From: G965262015 sp965262015 | Lineage (GTDB): Bacteria; Spirochaetota; Leptospiria; Turneriellales; CBDBES01 | Direction: 5' to 3' | DNA: 64,000 nucleotides | NCBI GenBank assembly: GCA_965262015.1 | Contig: OZ253494.1 | Span: forward strand, 682,001-746,000 | In this document: positions 35,496 through 45,335 of the stretch, piece after piece | Layout: every line of letters begins with the position of its first letter | How positions within the stretch are numbered: position 1 is the stretch's first letter | Made by a program: the position numbers and the translations under genes | Notes under the pieces: model-generated | What the model saw: only the letters and a program-made list of their open reading frames with translations | Told to the model about the DNA's origin: nothing | Database searches by the model: none

Positions 35496-36422
35496 TTAAA
35501 AGAATTGTATAATATGGTAACTAATGGGTACTGCCACTAGATATCCATCTAAAAGATCAATAACCCCACCATGCCCAGGTATCGTATGACCTGAATCTTT
35601 GGCATCCATTGCTCTTTTCCATAAAGAGGCTACCATATCTCCATACATGGTAAGACAAAATATCATAAAGTTTAACAATATCAAGGTAACTATACTATAA
35701 TCTGGCACTCTAAAACCACAATATTTGAACATAAAATAAGAACCTATCATTACTGTATTGTGAAAGAGTATCCCTAGAATATAACCTTCAAAACTTTTAT
35801 TGGGGCTGACAGCCGAATCAATTTTATGCTTTCCAAAAATCTTGCCCATCCCATATGCCAGTATATCCGCCCAGGAAGTTGAGTATATAATACCAAATGT
35901 ATAAAAAATTCCATCTGGCTCTCCTATTAATAATAATAAATATACTGGTCCCAAGCTAAAATAAATAAATCCTAAAATAGATAGCCCAGCTGTAGTTAAA
36001 GCATCCTTGATCATAGCTTTAACGATCCTAACACAAAAAAGCATTCCTATAAAGCAGATCAAAAAAAGCACAAAACTAAAATGAATATCTGGTGCAACTA
36101 TATAGTTATAGATGTTTTCTAACCATAACAAGTTAGGCGTAAAATCAGGACGTAAATGATGGGTATATAAAAGATGTAGATAAGCCACACCCGTATACAT
36201 GGAAACAAAAATAAGAAGCATAGAACGATGTAGTTTAATGGACAATCTTTGCCAACAGAGTTTACAAAACTCTAGGCATAAAATTGTAGCCGCAAACCAC
36301 ATGGCGATAGCAAAGGGGATATAGTAGACAAACCAAAAAGAATCTACCACTATACTAAAAATATAAAAGGCAGATATCAGCATACCGCTGATCAATCGCC
36401 ATGTAAACTCATATTTAATCAT
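35496..36422 (-). CDS. cdsA: Phosphatidate cytidylyltransferase
   Basis: CdsA makes CDP-diacylglycerol, the precursor of bacterial phospholipids, in the inner membrane. The 308-aa protein has about eight membrane helices. The conserved C-terminal signature is SPNKSFEGYILG, then DSGHTIPGHGGVIDLLDGYL, where the usual D-R-x-D is D-L-L-D. The start overlaps the uppS stop by 4 nt, and dxr follows almost directly. This is the standard uppS-cdsA-dxr order. Confidence 0.94.
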   Translation of the reverse strand: MIKYEFTWRLISGMLISAFYIFSIVVDSFWFVYYIPFAIAMWFAATILCLEFCKLCWQRLSIKLHRSMLLIFVSMYTGVAYLHLLYTHHLRPDFTPNLLWLENIYNYIVAPDIHFSFVLFLICFIGMLFCVRIVKAMIKDALTTAGLSILGFIYFSLGPVYLLLLIGEPDGIFYTFGIIYSTSWADILAYGMGKIFGKHKIDSAVSPNKSFEGYILGILFHNTVMIGSYFMFKYCGFRVPDYSIVTLILLNFMIFCLTMYGDMVASLWKRAMDAKDSGHTIPGHGGVIDLLDGYLVAVPISYHIIQFF

Positions 36423-37189
36423 TGTGCTCCAAAGCTCCTATTACGTGACTGAAATTGGATGATACTCTTATAAAGATCAATATTACTAAAGTCAGGCCAT
36501 AACACACTAGTAAAATATAATTCAGCATATGCACTTTGATACAATAAAAAATTAGATAATCGTAATTCACCTGCTGTTCGAATCATTAAATCAATATCAG
36601 GTAGATAGCGAGTAAATAGTGCCTCTTGAAATTCTTTTTCTGTCACGTTACTAAGATTAGATGTCTCTAACACAGATATATCATCACGTATTTGTTGGAT
36701 TCGATTCACTAGGATATTTTCTACTGCTTTTAAAATTTCCAAACGGCTACCATAATTTAGACAAAAATTAGTTACTAATTTACTATTATCCCTGGTAAGT
36801 TCAATAGCACGATTAATTAAGGTCTGACTACGAATTGGCAGAGGTGTGATATCACCAGATACCATGATCCTAATATCATCCTTGGCTAAATTAGTTATTT
36901 CGTTTTCAATAAACTGGTTCATAAGATGAAAAATAGTAGTAATCTCTTTCATGGGACGGGACCAATTCTCAGTTGAGAAAGAATATAGAGATACATACGG
37001 TATACTCAATTCTATACAACTCTCCAAAAAACAACTAAGAGAACGTAGACCTTTTTCATAACCATATTGAATGGAGGTATGATTACTTTTAGCCCATCGT
37101 CTATTGCCATCCATGATCACGCCAATATGCTTTGGGAGCAAGGATGTTTTAACAGAATACTTAAGATCTTCCAAAGCACTATGCATCAT
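36419..37189 (-). CDS. uppS: Undecaprenyl diphosphate synthase
   Basis: UppS extends farnesyl diphosphate with cis isoprene units to make the C55 carrier for cell-wall synthesis. The 256-aa protein has the signature HIGVIMDGNRRWAK (catalytic Asp in MDGN), SLYSFSTENWSRP, and LCLNYG-like NFCLNYGSRLEIL. DLMIRTAGELRLSNFLLYQSAY corresponds to the RTSGExRLSNF motif, with Ala in place of Ser. The start overlaps the frr stop by 4 nt, so translation is probably coupled. Confidence 0.95.
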   Translation of the reverse strand: MMHSALEDLKYSVKTSLLPKHIGVIMDGNRRWAKSNHTSIQYGYEKGLRSLSCFLESCIELSIPYVSLYSFSTENWSRPMKEITTIFHLMNQFIENEITNLAKDDIRIMVSGDITPLPIRSQTLINRAIELTRDNSKLVTNFCLNYGSRLEILKAVENILVNRIQQIRDDISVLETSNLSNVTEKEFQEALFTRYLPDIDLMIRTAGELRLSNFLLYQSAYAELYFTSVLWPDFSNIDLYKSIIQFQSRNRSFGAQ

Positions 37190-37755
37190 ATACGCATAAT
37201 ATCAGTCTCTTTAGATGCAAACATAGCATCCATCTTAGCACTATAATCATTTGTAATACCTTGAATTTTTTCTTGCTGGCTAAAAAAAGCATCCTCTGAC
37301 AAACCATCTTTCTTAATTTTTTTAAGCATCTCATTACCATCTCTACGTATACTACGTAGAGCTATTTTATGCTCCTCAAGCTGTTGGGATGCTAATTTAA
37401 CGTACGCCTTACGATTTTCTTCAGTAAGATCTGGCATCACAATCCTTATAAGATTACCTTCAATTTTAGGATTAATATTCATTTTAGCATTTTGTAATGC
37501 TTGATAAACAACACTGGTATTATTATGATCCCATACTTCCACGGTAAGCTGGCGTGCTTCAGGCACATTAATAGTACCTAACTGTGTAATACTCATATAT
37601 TGACCATATACTTCTACCTGAACACCCTCAATTAACGATGCTGATACTCTCCCCGAACGTATCTGTTGAAGAGCACGCTGTAAATTCTGTACAGATTTAT
37701 CCATTTTATCTGTCGTATCCTTAGTAATATTATTTATTGAATCCTGTATGTCCAT
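37186..37755 (-). CDS. frr: Ribosome recycling factor
   Basis: Frr splits the post-termination ribosome with EF-G. The 189-aa protein is standard length: DKSVQNLQRALQQIRSGRVS, the beta domain QVEVYGQYMSITQLGTINVP, EARQLTVEVWD, and the helical ending RRDGNEMLKKIKKDG with LSEDAFFSQQEKIQGITNDY. Its first codons overlap the end of pyrH by 26 nt, and its end overlaps uppS by 4 nt, a tightly packed operon. Confidence 0.96.
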   Translation of the reverse strand: MDIQDSINNITKDTTDKMDKSVQNLQRALQQIRSGRVSASLIEGVQVEVYGQYMSITQLGTINVPEARQLTVEVWDHNNTSVVYQALQNAKMNINPKIEGNLIRIVMPDLTEENRKAYVKLASQQLEEHKIALRSIRRDGNEMLKKIKKDGLSEDAFFSQQEKIQGITNDYSAKMDAMFASKETDIMRI

Positions 37756-38545
37756 GGTATTGGAGACCTTTTTCTGAATATAGCAAGGTACCCATTGAAC
37801 CTCCTCCTAAGATATTTTCTAGTTCCTTTTCTTTAAACATATTGCATACAAAAACTGGCATGTGATTTTCACGACATAGAGTTAGAGCAGTGGTATCCAT
37901 AATTGCTAATTCTCTTTCCATTGCTTCTGTAAAAGAGATGTAAGAAAATTGCCTTGCATTTTTTGTTTTCATTGGATCAGCATCATACACGCCATCTACC
38001 TTGGTAGACTTGAAAATAGCATCCGCATTCAACTCAACTGCTCTTAGTGAAGCAGTTGTATCAGTAGTAAAATAAGGATTACCCGTACCACCCGCTAAAA
38101 TAATAACACGTTTCTTTTCTAGATGCCTTACAGCTTTTCTACGAATAAAAGGCTCAGCAATTGATTTCATTTCAATTGCTGTCTGCAATCTGGTAGTTAC
38201 ACCACGAGATTCTATCAAGTCCTGTAATGCAAGGCCATTAATAACAGTTGCCATCATGCCCATGTAATCTGCTGTAACTCGATCTATACCATCAACTGCG
38301 ATAGAAGTGCCTCTAATTAAGTTACCGCCACCAACAACGATGGCAATTTCTATTCCCATTGCATGAATAGCCACAACCTGCTCAGCAAAAAACTGAAGCG
38401 TAGGTACATGAAGACCATACTTAACATTGGGAGCAAGTACTTCACCTGATACCTTTAGTAAAATACGTCTGCAAGAGCGTTTACCCCATACCATCGTCCG
38501 AATATCTGATGAAGTATCTGTACTATTAGTTTCTTTTACAGACAT
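37730..38545 (-). CDS. pyrH: UMP kinase
   Basis: PyrH phosphorylates UMP to UDP and is usually a GTP-activated hexamer. The 271-aa protein carries an extra N-terminal stretch of about 20 residues before the kinase core (RILLKVSGEVLAPN). The core includes VVGGGNLIRG, ADYMGMMATVINGLALQD, LAGGTGNPYFTTDT and DGVYDADPMKTKNA. A later internal start could remove the extension, but none has a clearly better ribosome-binding site. It follows tsf after 62 nt and overlaps frr. Confidence 0.95.
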   Translation of the reverse strand: MSVKETNSTDTSSDIRTMVWGKRSCRRILLKVSGEVLAPNVKYGLHVPTLQFFAEQVVAIHAMGIEIAIVVGGGNLIRGTSIAVDGIDRVTADYMGMMATVINGLALQDLIESRGVTTRLQTAIEMKSIAEPFIRRKAVRHLEKKRVIILAGGTGNPYFTTDTTASLRAVELNADAIFKSTKVDGVYDADPMKTKNARQFSYISFTEAMERELAIMDTTALTLCRENHMPVFVCNMFKEKELENILGGGSMGTLLYSEKGLQYHGHTGFNK

Positions 38546-38607
38546 AAAACCATCGTGTCAAAGAAACAATATATCAATATTTGCATGATATACCAGATGT
38601 ATTGCTC

Positions 38608-39198
38608 TTATAAGGAATAACGTACAAATTTGTTAACTGTAATATTTTCACCTAACTTAGTAATGTGCTCTTGAATGATTGCTTGGACTGTCTTTTTGGG
38701 TTCTTTTACAAAATCTTGTTCCAAAAGAGATATTCCCATAGTATATTTTTTGATCTTACCTTCCAGTATTTTATCCAGCATCTCTGCTTTTTTACCTTCT
38801 TGTATCAGAATAGTCTTCTGTATTTTTCTTTCTTTTTCCAGCGATTCGGGAGGTACATCCACAGAAGATACATATGAGGGAGACATTGCAGCAATATGCA
38901 TAGCAACATCCCTACCCAATGCCAAAAATATGTCATTCTTAGCGACAAAATCTGTCTCGCAATTAATTTTCAGTAAAACACCTATTTTATTATTATGATG
39001 GATATATGATACAATAGCCCCCTCCCCAACGCTACGATCCATTTTATTAACGGCCTTGGCAATACCTTTCTCTCTCAACCAAGTAACCGCAACATCCATG
39101 TCTCCATCACTTGCCTCAAGAGCTTTTTTACAGTCAAGCATACCCGCCGAAGTGATAGCTCGAAGATTCTTTATGTTATCTGGTTTGATATCAGCCAT
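38608..39198 (-). CDS. tsf: Elongation factor Ts (short form)
   Basis: EF-Ts recharges EF-Tu with GTP. The 196-aa product is the short form, with only part of the core found in the 280-aa enterobacterial type. The N-terminal motif NLRAITSAGMLDCKKALEAS, the INCETDFVAKND segment and the C-terminal LLEQDFVKEPKKTVQ are all present. Short EF-Ts is typical of spirochaetes and some other phyla, one of the clues to affiliation. It follows rpsB with a 5-nt gap. Confidence 0.96.
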   Translation of the reverse strand: MADIKPDNIKNLRAITSAGMLDCKKALEASDGDMDVAVTWLREKGIAKAVNKMDRSVGEGAIVSYIHHNNKIGVLLKINCETDFVAKNDIFLALGRDVAMHIAAMSPSYVSSVDVPPESLEKERKIQKTILIQEGKKAEMLDKILEGKIKKYTMGISLLEQDFVKEPKKTVQAIIQEHITKLGENITVNKFVRYSL

Positions 39199-39203
39199 AT
39201 TGA

Positions 39204-40022
39204 CTATGCCTCATTGTGGCTTACACCAGCATCATACGTCTCTTTCACATCCTCTATATTATTGAGCTTATCAAGATTATACATCTTATCTACGTCACCT
39301 GTGCCATCATCAATACTTAATTCTTCTGAGGTTAAGCCCTGCATCCCCTCTTGAATAGCCTTAGACATAATATCTAGAAATAGGCTGATGGTACGTATTG
39401 CATCATCATTGGCAGGTATGGGGTAAGTAATACGAGTAGGATCACAGTTGGTATCCACCAAGGCAAAGATTGGTATACCCATCTTTCGAGCTTCATTAAC
39501 TGCTATTCTTTCTTTAACTGGATCGATAATAAAAAGTGCATGAGGTAACTCTTTGAGATCTCGGATTCCACTTAAGTCTTTTTTCAAACGCTTCCTTTCT
39601 CTTTTTAAAATTAAAACTTCTTTCTTTGTTTTTACAAGTTCATGTACGGTATTCGCCTCGAACGCTTCTTCTAAAATACGTAATCTATGGATAGACTGCT
39701 TAACTGTTTGAAAGTTTGTTAATAACCCACCCAACCATCGGTTAATTATATAAGGCATAGAACATATAGTAGCATATTCTTTGACCTCTGCCTGAGCCTG
39801 TTTTTTAGTTCCAACGAAGAGGATTTTTTTATCCTGTCCAGCAAATTCTCTCATAGTTTCATATGCACGCTTGGCTTCGATAATGGTTTTCTGAAGATTA
39901 ATAACATGAATACCATTCCTTACATTGTATATGTAAGGTTTCATTTTAGGATTCCACTGATGAGTCTGGTGACCAAAGTGCACCCCACTCTCTAACAGAT
40001 GTTTCATTGATATAGTTGTCAT
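39204..40022 (-). CDS. rpsB: Ribosomal protein S2
   Basis: S2 is a protein of the small ribosomal subunit. The 272-aa product has the family start MKHLLESGVHFGHQTHQWNP, MKPYIYNVRNGIHVINLQKT, FVGTKKQAQAEVKEYA, NRWLGGLLTNFQTVKQSI and DTNCDPTRITYPIPANDDAI. The last 40 residues are acidic and extend past the usual end. It heads the rpsB-tsf-pyrH-frr series; the promoter is expected in the 55-nt gap to the upstream Sua5 gene or further up. Confidence 0.97.
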   Translation of the reverse strand: MTTISMKHLLESGVHFGHQTHQWNPKMKPYIYNVRNGIHVINLQKTIIEAKRAYETMREFAGQDKKILFVGTKKQAQAEVKEYATICSMPYIINRWLGGLLTNFQTVKQSIHRLRILEEAFEANTVHELVKTKKEVLILKRERKRLKKDLSGIRDLKELPHALFIIDPVKERIAVNEARKMGIPIFALVDTNCDPTRITYPIPANDDAIRTISLFLDIMSKAIQEGMQGLTSEELSIDDGTGDVDKMYNLDKLNNIEDVKETYDAGVSHNEA

Positions 40023-40077
40023 AGGCTTCTACAGTGGACTTCTTCTATTTTTGAACTATTTTGTAAATTATTAATTA

Positions 40078-40653
40078 TTATCTCAATACTTTAAAAGGCT
40101 GACAGGTCAGATCCCATACACTAGAGACATGAGTAGATATATAGGTTTTTTCAAAAAAAATATGATTAATATATTCACCAAATTGGGTAGTAATCTCTTC
40201 TGGACGTTCTAGAGGTTTTTCTCCTGGTAAATTTAGTGAAGGTACTAGTAATGGAAGATCTAAAACCTGTAGCAAACTATGAAAATATGGATTATCTTGA
40301 TAACTAGGTTTTCGTAGAGCAATGGTGGTACCATGCGGATAATTAAGTTGTATATTTTTATGTATAATAACGGTTGTTTTACCTGGCCACTGCTGATTGA
40401 TAAATTTTTCTTGTTCTGGTTCGAGTGCTTTTTCAGAAAAATTGCTTAACAGGTATTTTTCTGGTATAGCTAGGATAAAAGGCTTATCAAAAGGCCTTCT
40501 TCTAATGGAATGCATTAAAGATGCTACTTCTGTATTATAAATCCCACATAAGCCATAGACACTATCAGTGGGAAAAGCAATAATATTACCTTTTTTTAAA
40601 AGATCTACGGCTAAATGAATAGCACGATGTCCTTTTACATCAATAAGATTCAT
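40078..40653 (-). CDS. Sua5/YciO/YrdC-type threonylcarbamoyl-AMP synthase
   Basis: The family makes threonylcarbamoyl-AMP for the t6A base next to tRNA anticodons. The 191-aa protein has LLKKGNIIAFPTDSVYGLCG and SIRRRPFDKPFILAI, matching the conserved KxR-x2-P loop. It also has WPGKTTVIIHKN and IALRKPSYQDNPY. The S-A-N-x-S-G motif near residue 140 is altered to SLNLPG, so it may be a YciO-like relative and not the main t6A enzyme. It sits 55 nt upstream of rpsB on the same strand. Confidence 0.83.
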   Translation of the reverse strand: MNLIDVKGHRAIHLAVDLLKKGNIIAFPTDSVYGLCGIYNTEVASLMHSIRRRPFDKPFILAIPEKYLLSNFSEKALEPEQEKFINQQWPGKTTVIIHKNIQLNYPHGTTIALRKPSYQDNPYFHSLLQVLDLPLLVPSLNLPGEKPLERPEEITTQFGEYINHIFFEKTYISTHVSSVWDLTCQPFKVLR

Positions 40654-40900
40654 TGTGTAATATTCTCAGGTCACGGTATATAAATAATACGAACTTGTTG
40701 GTTTGTATGGCGTTGCCACGGATACACATTACCAGGGTATTCTTTCCCAGAGTAAGATAGTGTCACCATAGTTTAGCTCCATCCCTCTGATAAAATATTC
40801 ATACCCTTGCTGTATTATATACCAAGGCAACTTCATTCATTGAAGCATTGATCATGCAGACAAGGTAATGTTTAATCCCATTATAGATGATTTCCATTCG

Positions 40901-41062
40901 CTATTGGGAATCACAATAATTATGTTCTGGCGATGGACCTATAAACTGTTTAACAGCTTGTAAAGTACTATCATTGGGGCAAGACACTCCACAACTATTC
41001 AAGCATGTATAATATTTGTTCATGGGGAAACTATCACTAATGCGATTCCATGAGATTGCCAT
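40901..41062 (-). pseudogene. Short cysteine-containing frame in a decayed region
   Basis: A 53-residue frame starts at 41062 (MAISWNRISD, later YTCLNSCGVSCPNDS, four cysteines) and stops at 40901. Beyond the stop, other frames read on (IIQQGYEYFIRGMELNYG, then DTILLWERIPW) to about 40710, as if a longer gene had been broken by a stop and frameshift. I do not recognise it. The whole 40654-41077 gap contains nothing else I can support. Confidence 0.3.
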
Positions 41063-41077
41063 TATTAATATGAAATA

Positions 41078-43003
41078 TTAACTTAGAATTTTAAGTCTAC
41101 GATCTTGCACCTCAGTGAGAGGTTCAGCGTAAAACTCTTGCATACTAATCTCAGATATATAGATATCAGAAGAAGAAAAATATGGACCATTCCTTAGATG
41201 CTCTTTGAGAGCAAATGAATAACAATATATTTCCACAATACACTCTTGAATAGTTTTTCCATTTAAATGACTTTTTTCTTTTTGAAACATTTCGTACCTA
41301 GTAGATAATGCTATACTACCACCACAAATACTTTGGCTAGTACGCATATCAGATATCAGTATGGATAAAATACGGTTGATATCACTTATCCCCTCTAAAA
41401 CAAGCTGTTTTACGCGACTATGTGAACGTTGAGTTTTCTTTACTAATGATGTTGTAGTACGACCATATTCTAGATAATCCATTCTCTCTCTCTCCCCCAA
41501 AACAGCTTCAATTGATTTCATATCATATGCATATTCTACAAATTGGTTATGAATTACATGGATATTATCAATAATCTGTTTTAGTTTATCTTTGTAATTG
41601 ACTTGAAGACCATTTTGTCCAATAGCAGGATAAAGCACTAGTTGTTTTGAAACAAGGAAGGACAAATATTCTTTCTCAAATTGTTGATAATGCATATAGG
41701 TTAAAAATGCTTTATCATAGACACTTATAATATCATACTTAGCATAATTTTCCTGACGAGAACGCAATCCTCCAATATCATAATGCTTCATTAACTGTGT
41801 GCCATATTGATATTCTTTTGAAGACGCTACATTATTTGCAGTGGATTTACCTGTTTGAATTTTAGACAATTCTGTGGCAACCTGGTTATCTCCAGAATCT
41901 GTATGTTGTTTTTCTACGCTCCCTGCTTCTTCTACTTCATCAGTTTTAGTTTCTTTCTCTGCTACACCTACATCCTCTTGTTCTATAGTGCTTGGGGCAT
42001 CATTCTCCTTATTTTCATTATTCTTTTTGACATTAACTAGATGGTATAAGGATACTACCTGGTTAACTCCACGAGTATAAGTGAATATATCTCTATCAAA
42101 CTTAATAGTTTTTTCCAGGGAGGCAGAAGGTATTTTGTAAGATTTTTTATGACTATACGCAAGAAAAACACACAATTTATGAGGCAGTTCAGTAGCTAAA
42201 ATATGGTTAGATAACTGCCATTTCTCTACAAAAAAATCTATATTGTCATGTTCTGTAAAAATAGAGGGGAGTTTGTTGATTTGAGAGGGGTTTGATTGTT
42301 GTGCTTTATAGAAACTAAGTGCCATATTCATGGCTTTATTAGTTGTTGCACTACCCAACATAAAACTATAAATACCATTCAATATTAGCACAGCTTTATC
42401 TGTGAATTCATTTAAAGACATATTTGTAATAGATTCATTATTTCCTGGTAATCTAATTTTATCTATGTTACATACGTTACCCAGGTTATACGCCCTGTCT
42501 AGTGCCTCAATAAGTGTTGGATCACGCTTATCCATATATCGTAGAAGCTCATATAGCATTTTAGGATCTCCTGTAAAAATCTGTGCAATAAGATTAGAGA
42601 TTTGAGCTGTGTGCGTGTCTATTTGTTCAACGAGATATTTACAAAAATCAAGGTTAATAGAACTACCACTGAATGTGATGGTATTCTCTGTATAAGCTTG
42701 TAGCCAATTAAACAGATGTCCAAAAAAAGAGAGGGATGATGACTCCTTGAATATCTTATCAGTTTTCTTAATTTTGTCATCTAATTCAGAATATTGTCTA
42801 TTTACTGTTGTCTGGGTATATTCTCTACCATTGACCGATTGTTTATAGGCACTCTGCTTATTAGATTTTTGTAACTCTTTCTCATTTAAAAGCTGGCCAC
42901 CCGCTTTCTTAAATTTTTCCACCATTTTTTTACGCTCAGCGTCCTGCAGGGAGTGTGCATTAATTGCCTTACGGGTATCATCAAATTCATACTTAGATGA
43001 CAT
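41078..43003 (-). CDS. Large charged cytoplasmic protein, unknown
   Basis: This 641-aa protein has no signal peptide or membrane segment. The first 80 residues are lysine-rich (AERKKMVEKFKKAGGQLLNE). The middle is helical (LYELLRYMDKRDPTLIEALD). Around residues 330-390 a low-complexity acidic linker (EDVGVAEKETKTDEVEEAGS) separates it from a helical C-terminal domain of about 240 residues. It lies divergent from the DUF115 motility-associated gene with a 268-nt gap. In spirochaetes such neighbours can be flagellar-motor or collar-related, but that is only a suggestion. Start at 43003 is the only one giving the full frame. Confidence 0.6.
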   Translation of the reverse strand: MSSKYEFDDTRKAINAHSLQDAERKKMVEKFKKAGGQLLNEKELQKSNKQSAYKQSVNGREYTQTTVNRQYSELDDKIKKTDKIFKESSSLSFFGHLFNWLQAYTENTITFSGSSINLDFCKYLVEQIDTHTAQISNLIAQIFTGDPKMLYELLRYMDKRDPTLIEALDRAYNLGNVCNIDKIRLPGNNESITNMSLNEFTDKAVLILNGIYSFMLGSATTNKAMNMALSFYKAQQSNPSQINKLPSIFTEHDNIDFFVEKWQLSNHILATELPHKLCVFLAYSHKKSYKIPSASLEKTIKFDRDIFTYTRGVNQVVSLYHLVNVKKNNENKENDAPSTIEQEDVGVAEKETKTDEVEEAGSVEKQHTDSGDNQVATELSKIQTGKSTANNVASSKEYQYGTQLMKHYDIGGLRSRQENYAKYDIISVYDKAFLTYMHYQQFEKEYLSFLVSKQLVLYPAIGQNGLQVNYKDKLKQIIDNIHVIHNQFVEYAYDMKSIEAVLGERERMDYLEYGRTTTSLVKKTQRSHSRVKQLVLEGISDINRILSILISDMRTSQSICGGSIALSTRYEMFQKEKSHLNGKTIQECIVEIYCYSFALKEHLRNGPYFSSSDIYISEISMQEFYAEPLTEVQDRRLKILS

Positions 43004-43152
43004 AAACGGTCCGCAGTAACATTATATAGTATTTGCGACAAGTATTTTCTTAAAAGTATAGGATAAATGTATAAGTTTATGATAATTATGTTTATACGTG
43101 CTTGATCTTGTGTGATATATATTTATATAGGTTTCTAGTAAGGCTAATTTTC

Positions 43153-43173
43153 ATACTTTAAAATGGAACTTAC
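43153..43173. repeat. Dispersed IS30-derived motif
   Basis: ACTTTAAAATGGAACTTAC differs by one base from the copy at 45313-45333 (ACTTCAAAATGGAACTTAC). The two copies flank the DUF115 gene. The inverse of the same motif is inside the IS30 relic at 19347-19367. Confidence 0.5.
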
Positions 43174-43271
43174 AAATTATAACTTATTTCACTCTATCAC
43201 TTATCATCAGATACCTATAAACAAATAGTTATTTTGGTCATGGTTTACGTCTGCTGAACCGATCAGGGATA

Positions 43272-45191
43272 ATGTACATGTCTGATATAAGCACCTCTAT
43301 GAATGTTATGATTCACGTAGAGATGTCTTCATTAATAGAAAAAGTGAAACAGAATATATCAAGCATACATTTTATTGATTTAAAACCAGAACAGTATGAT
43401 GTGTTATGCAAAGGACCAACATCCGTACAAGAAAAATTAATACCTAATACACTATCTCATGATTGGAATTTCATAAGCAATCATATCGTATATCACTCTC
43501 GTCGAGACATTACTAGAGAAACACAGCGAATAGTTACTTCGTTTAATTTGCAACCAGAAATGTCCTTAATTTTATTAGGCTGTGGTTTAGGTTATACGAT
43601 TGAATATATTATTCAGCGAGATGAACCACCTCATATGTTATTAATTGAACCTGACCTAGAGGTTTTATTCTATTTACTGGCTAGATTAGCCTGGTCACAA
43701 TACCAATATATTGACAGATTATCTGTTTTTATACCTCAAGAAAATAATGAAAATCATTTTGAATCTATGTTATCTTTTTTAAAAAATCGATGCGTAAAAA
43801 ATATTCAAGTATATAATCATATACCTTCTTTACAGGCTCATCCAAGTCTTTATCAGCCATTGAAAGTAAAATTAACAAAATTGATAGAGATGAGAGAAGT
43901 AAACCAAGCTACATTAGCACGTTTTGAAAATTTATGGAATAAAAATATATTTCTTAATTTAACTAGCATATGCAGGAGTCAGGGCATCTCTATTTTACAT
44001 AATATAGCACAAGGGCTACCTGTTATCATTGCAGGAGCTGGTCCATCTTTACTATCACATATGCATATTCTTAAACAACATCGAAAAAAATATATTCTAC
44101 TTAGCGTAGATACGGCATATTTACCCATGTTGAATCATGGCATCATACCTGATATTGCACTTTGTGCTGATCCACAGTGGATCAATCATCATTTTGTTTT
44201 AAGTCGTCAGGTAAAAGATACGCTTTGGGTTTTAGATCCAGTTACCTGTTATGCAATATCACACTGGTTGGAACAGACACAGGCTAGAATGTTATGGTGG
44301 AATAGTGAGCTACCTTTATTTCAAATTGTTAAAAACTTGGCAGATGATATGGGTAACATTAAACATGGTGGTTCAATTAGTACTAATGCCTTTGATCTAG
44401 CCATGCAGATGTCCGCTCAGAAAATTATTCTAGTTGGCCATGATTTTGCTTTTACAGGCGGTTTGGTACATACTAAGGGTGCCGCCTTAGAAAGCTTGCA
44501 ATATACTACTAATGATCGTTTTCATACTGCAGAACAACATAATTATAAACAACTTACTGCTTTACCCCGGTTACCTGTAAAATCTATGACACAAAAAACA
44601 ATATATACCAACGCCAAGTTGAATATTTTTATACAATGGTTCGAATCCCAGGCTAAAAAAATTAGTCGTAATCTCAAGCAGACGGTACAAATCTTTCAAG
44701 CTGATTCAGAAGGTGTAGATCTGGACAATTTTTCTTTTCTAGATATAGCTACTTTCCTTGATACTTGTGCTGACTGTAAGCAACCAATCCAAGTCATACT
44801 AGATTCTCCAGATGATAAGGTAAAGAATGATATAGCTGAGATCCAACAGAAATTATGTAATTATTTTGGCAAGCTATGCCAAGATATATCATATATTATG
44901 GAGTTATGTAAAACTAATATTCATCATTCATACCAATATCTATCTCAACCTAATACAAAATGGTTGCATCTCTTAGAAGTAAATGATCGAAAAATATTAA
45001 CTTATAAAGACGCTTATCAGATTCTATCCTTAAGCATGCAAAAAACTATTTTTGGTATTACTCAAGTAGAAAGTACAGAAATCCAATTAGAAGCCCAAGA
45101 TGCTATTTCTAATTCTTTAAAATTTTATAAGAGTATGTACCAGGCAAGTAAATATACTTTATACCTTATTTCTAAAATTAGCTCCCATTAA
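43272..45191 (+). CDS. DUF115 (MptE-like) motility accessory protein, probable flagellin glycosylation factor
   Basis: Proteins with DUF115 include the Maf/PseE motility accessory factors that attach sugars to flagellin. The 639-aa protein has an N-terminal region with a glycine-rich SLILLGCGLGYTIEYIIQ segment. The DUF115 core starts at about residue 240: LPVIIAGAGPSLLSHMHILK, ILLSVDTAYLPMLNHGIIPD, IALCADPQWIN, HGGSISTNAFDLAMQM and KIILVGHDFAFTGG. The rest is helical. The start ATG follows CAGGG by about 4 nt. This window also has fliOPQR, so the cell is flagellated and a flagellar-sugar role fits, although the sugar and target are not visible here. Confidence 0.82.
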   Translation: MYMSDISTSMNVMIHVEMSSLIEKVKQNISSIHFIDLKPEQYDVLCKGPTSVQEKLIPNTLSHDWNFISNHIVYHSRRDITRETQRIVTSFNLQPEMSLILLGCGLGYTIEYIIQRDEPPHMLLIEPDLEVLFYLLARLAWSQYQYIDRLSVFIPQENNENHFESMLSFLKNRCVKNIQVYNHIPSLQAHPSLYQPLKVKLTKLIEMREVNQATLARFENLWNKNIFLNLTSICRSQGISILHNIAQGLPVIIAGAGPSLLSHMHILKQHRKKYILLSVDTAYLPMLNHGIIPDIALCADPQWINHHFVLSRQVKDTLWVLDPVTCYAISHWLEQTQARMLWWNSELPLFQIVKNLADDMGNIKHGGSISTNAFDLAMQMSAQKIILVGHDFAFTGGLVHTKGAALESLQYTTNDRFHTAEQHNYKQLTALPRLPVKSMTQKTIYTNAKLNIFIQWFESQAKKISRNLKQTVQIFQADSEGVDLDNFSFLDIATFLDTCADCKQPIQVILDSPDDKVKNDIAEIQQKLCNYFGKLCQDISYIMELCKTNIHHSYQYLSQPNTKWLHLLEVNDRKILTYKDAYQILSLSMQKTIFGITQVESTEIQLEAQDAISNSLKFYKSMYQASKYTLYLISKISSH

Positions 45192-45249
45192 GGTGCTCTT
45201 ATATTCCTTGTAAGTGGAGTTTACACTCTTTAAAATATCAACCAATTTT

Positions 45250-45335
45250 GTACTGCAAATTAGAACTTACATTAACACGCAATGAGGTATTTAAAGAGTA
45301 AAGCTTCAATTCGCACTTCAAAATGGAACTTACGG
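45250..45335 (+). pseudogene. IS30 transposase 3'-end relic
   Basis: One frame reads CKLELTLTRNEVFKE before a stop; T-x-N-E-V-F is the last conserved block of IS30 transposases. Another frame ends LQFALQNGTY, like the F-A-L-Q tails of the family. The dispersed motif at 45313-45333 is inside it. It lies between the DUF115 gene and leuB. Confidence 0.5.
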
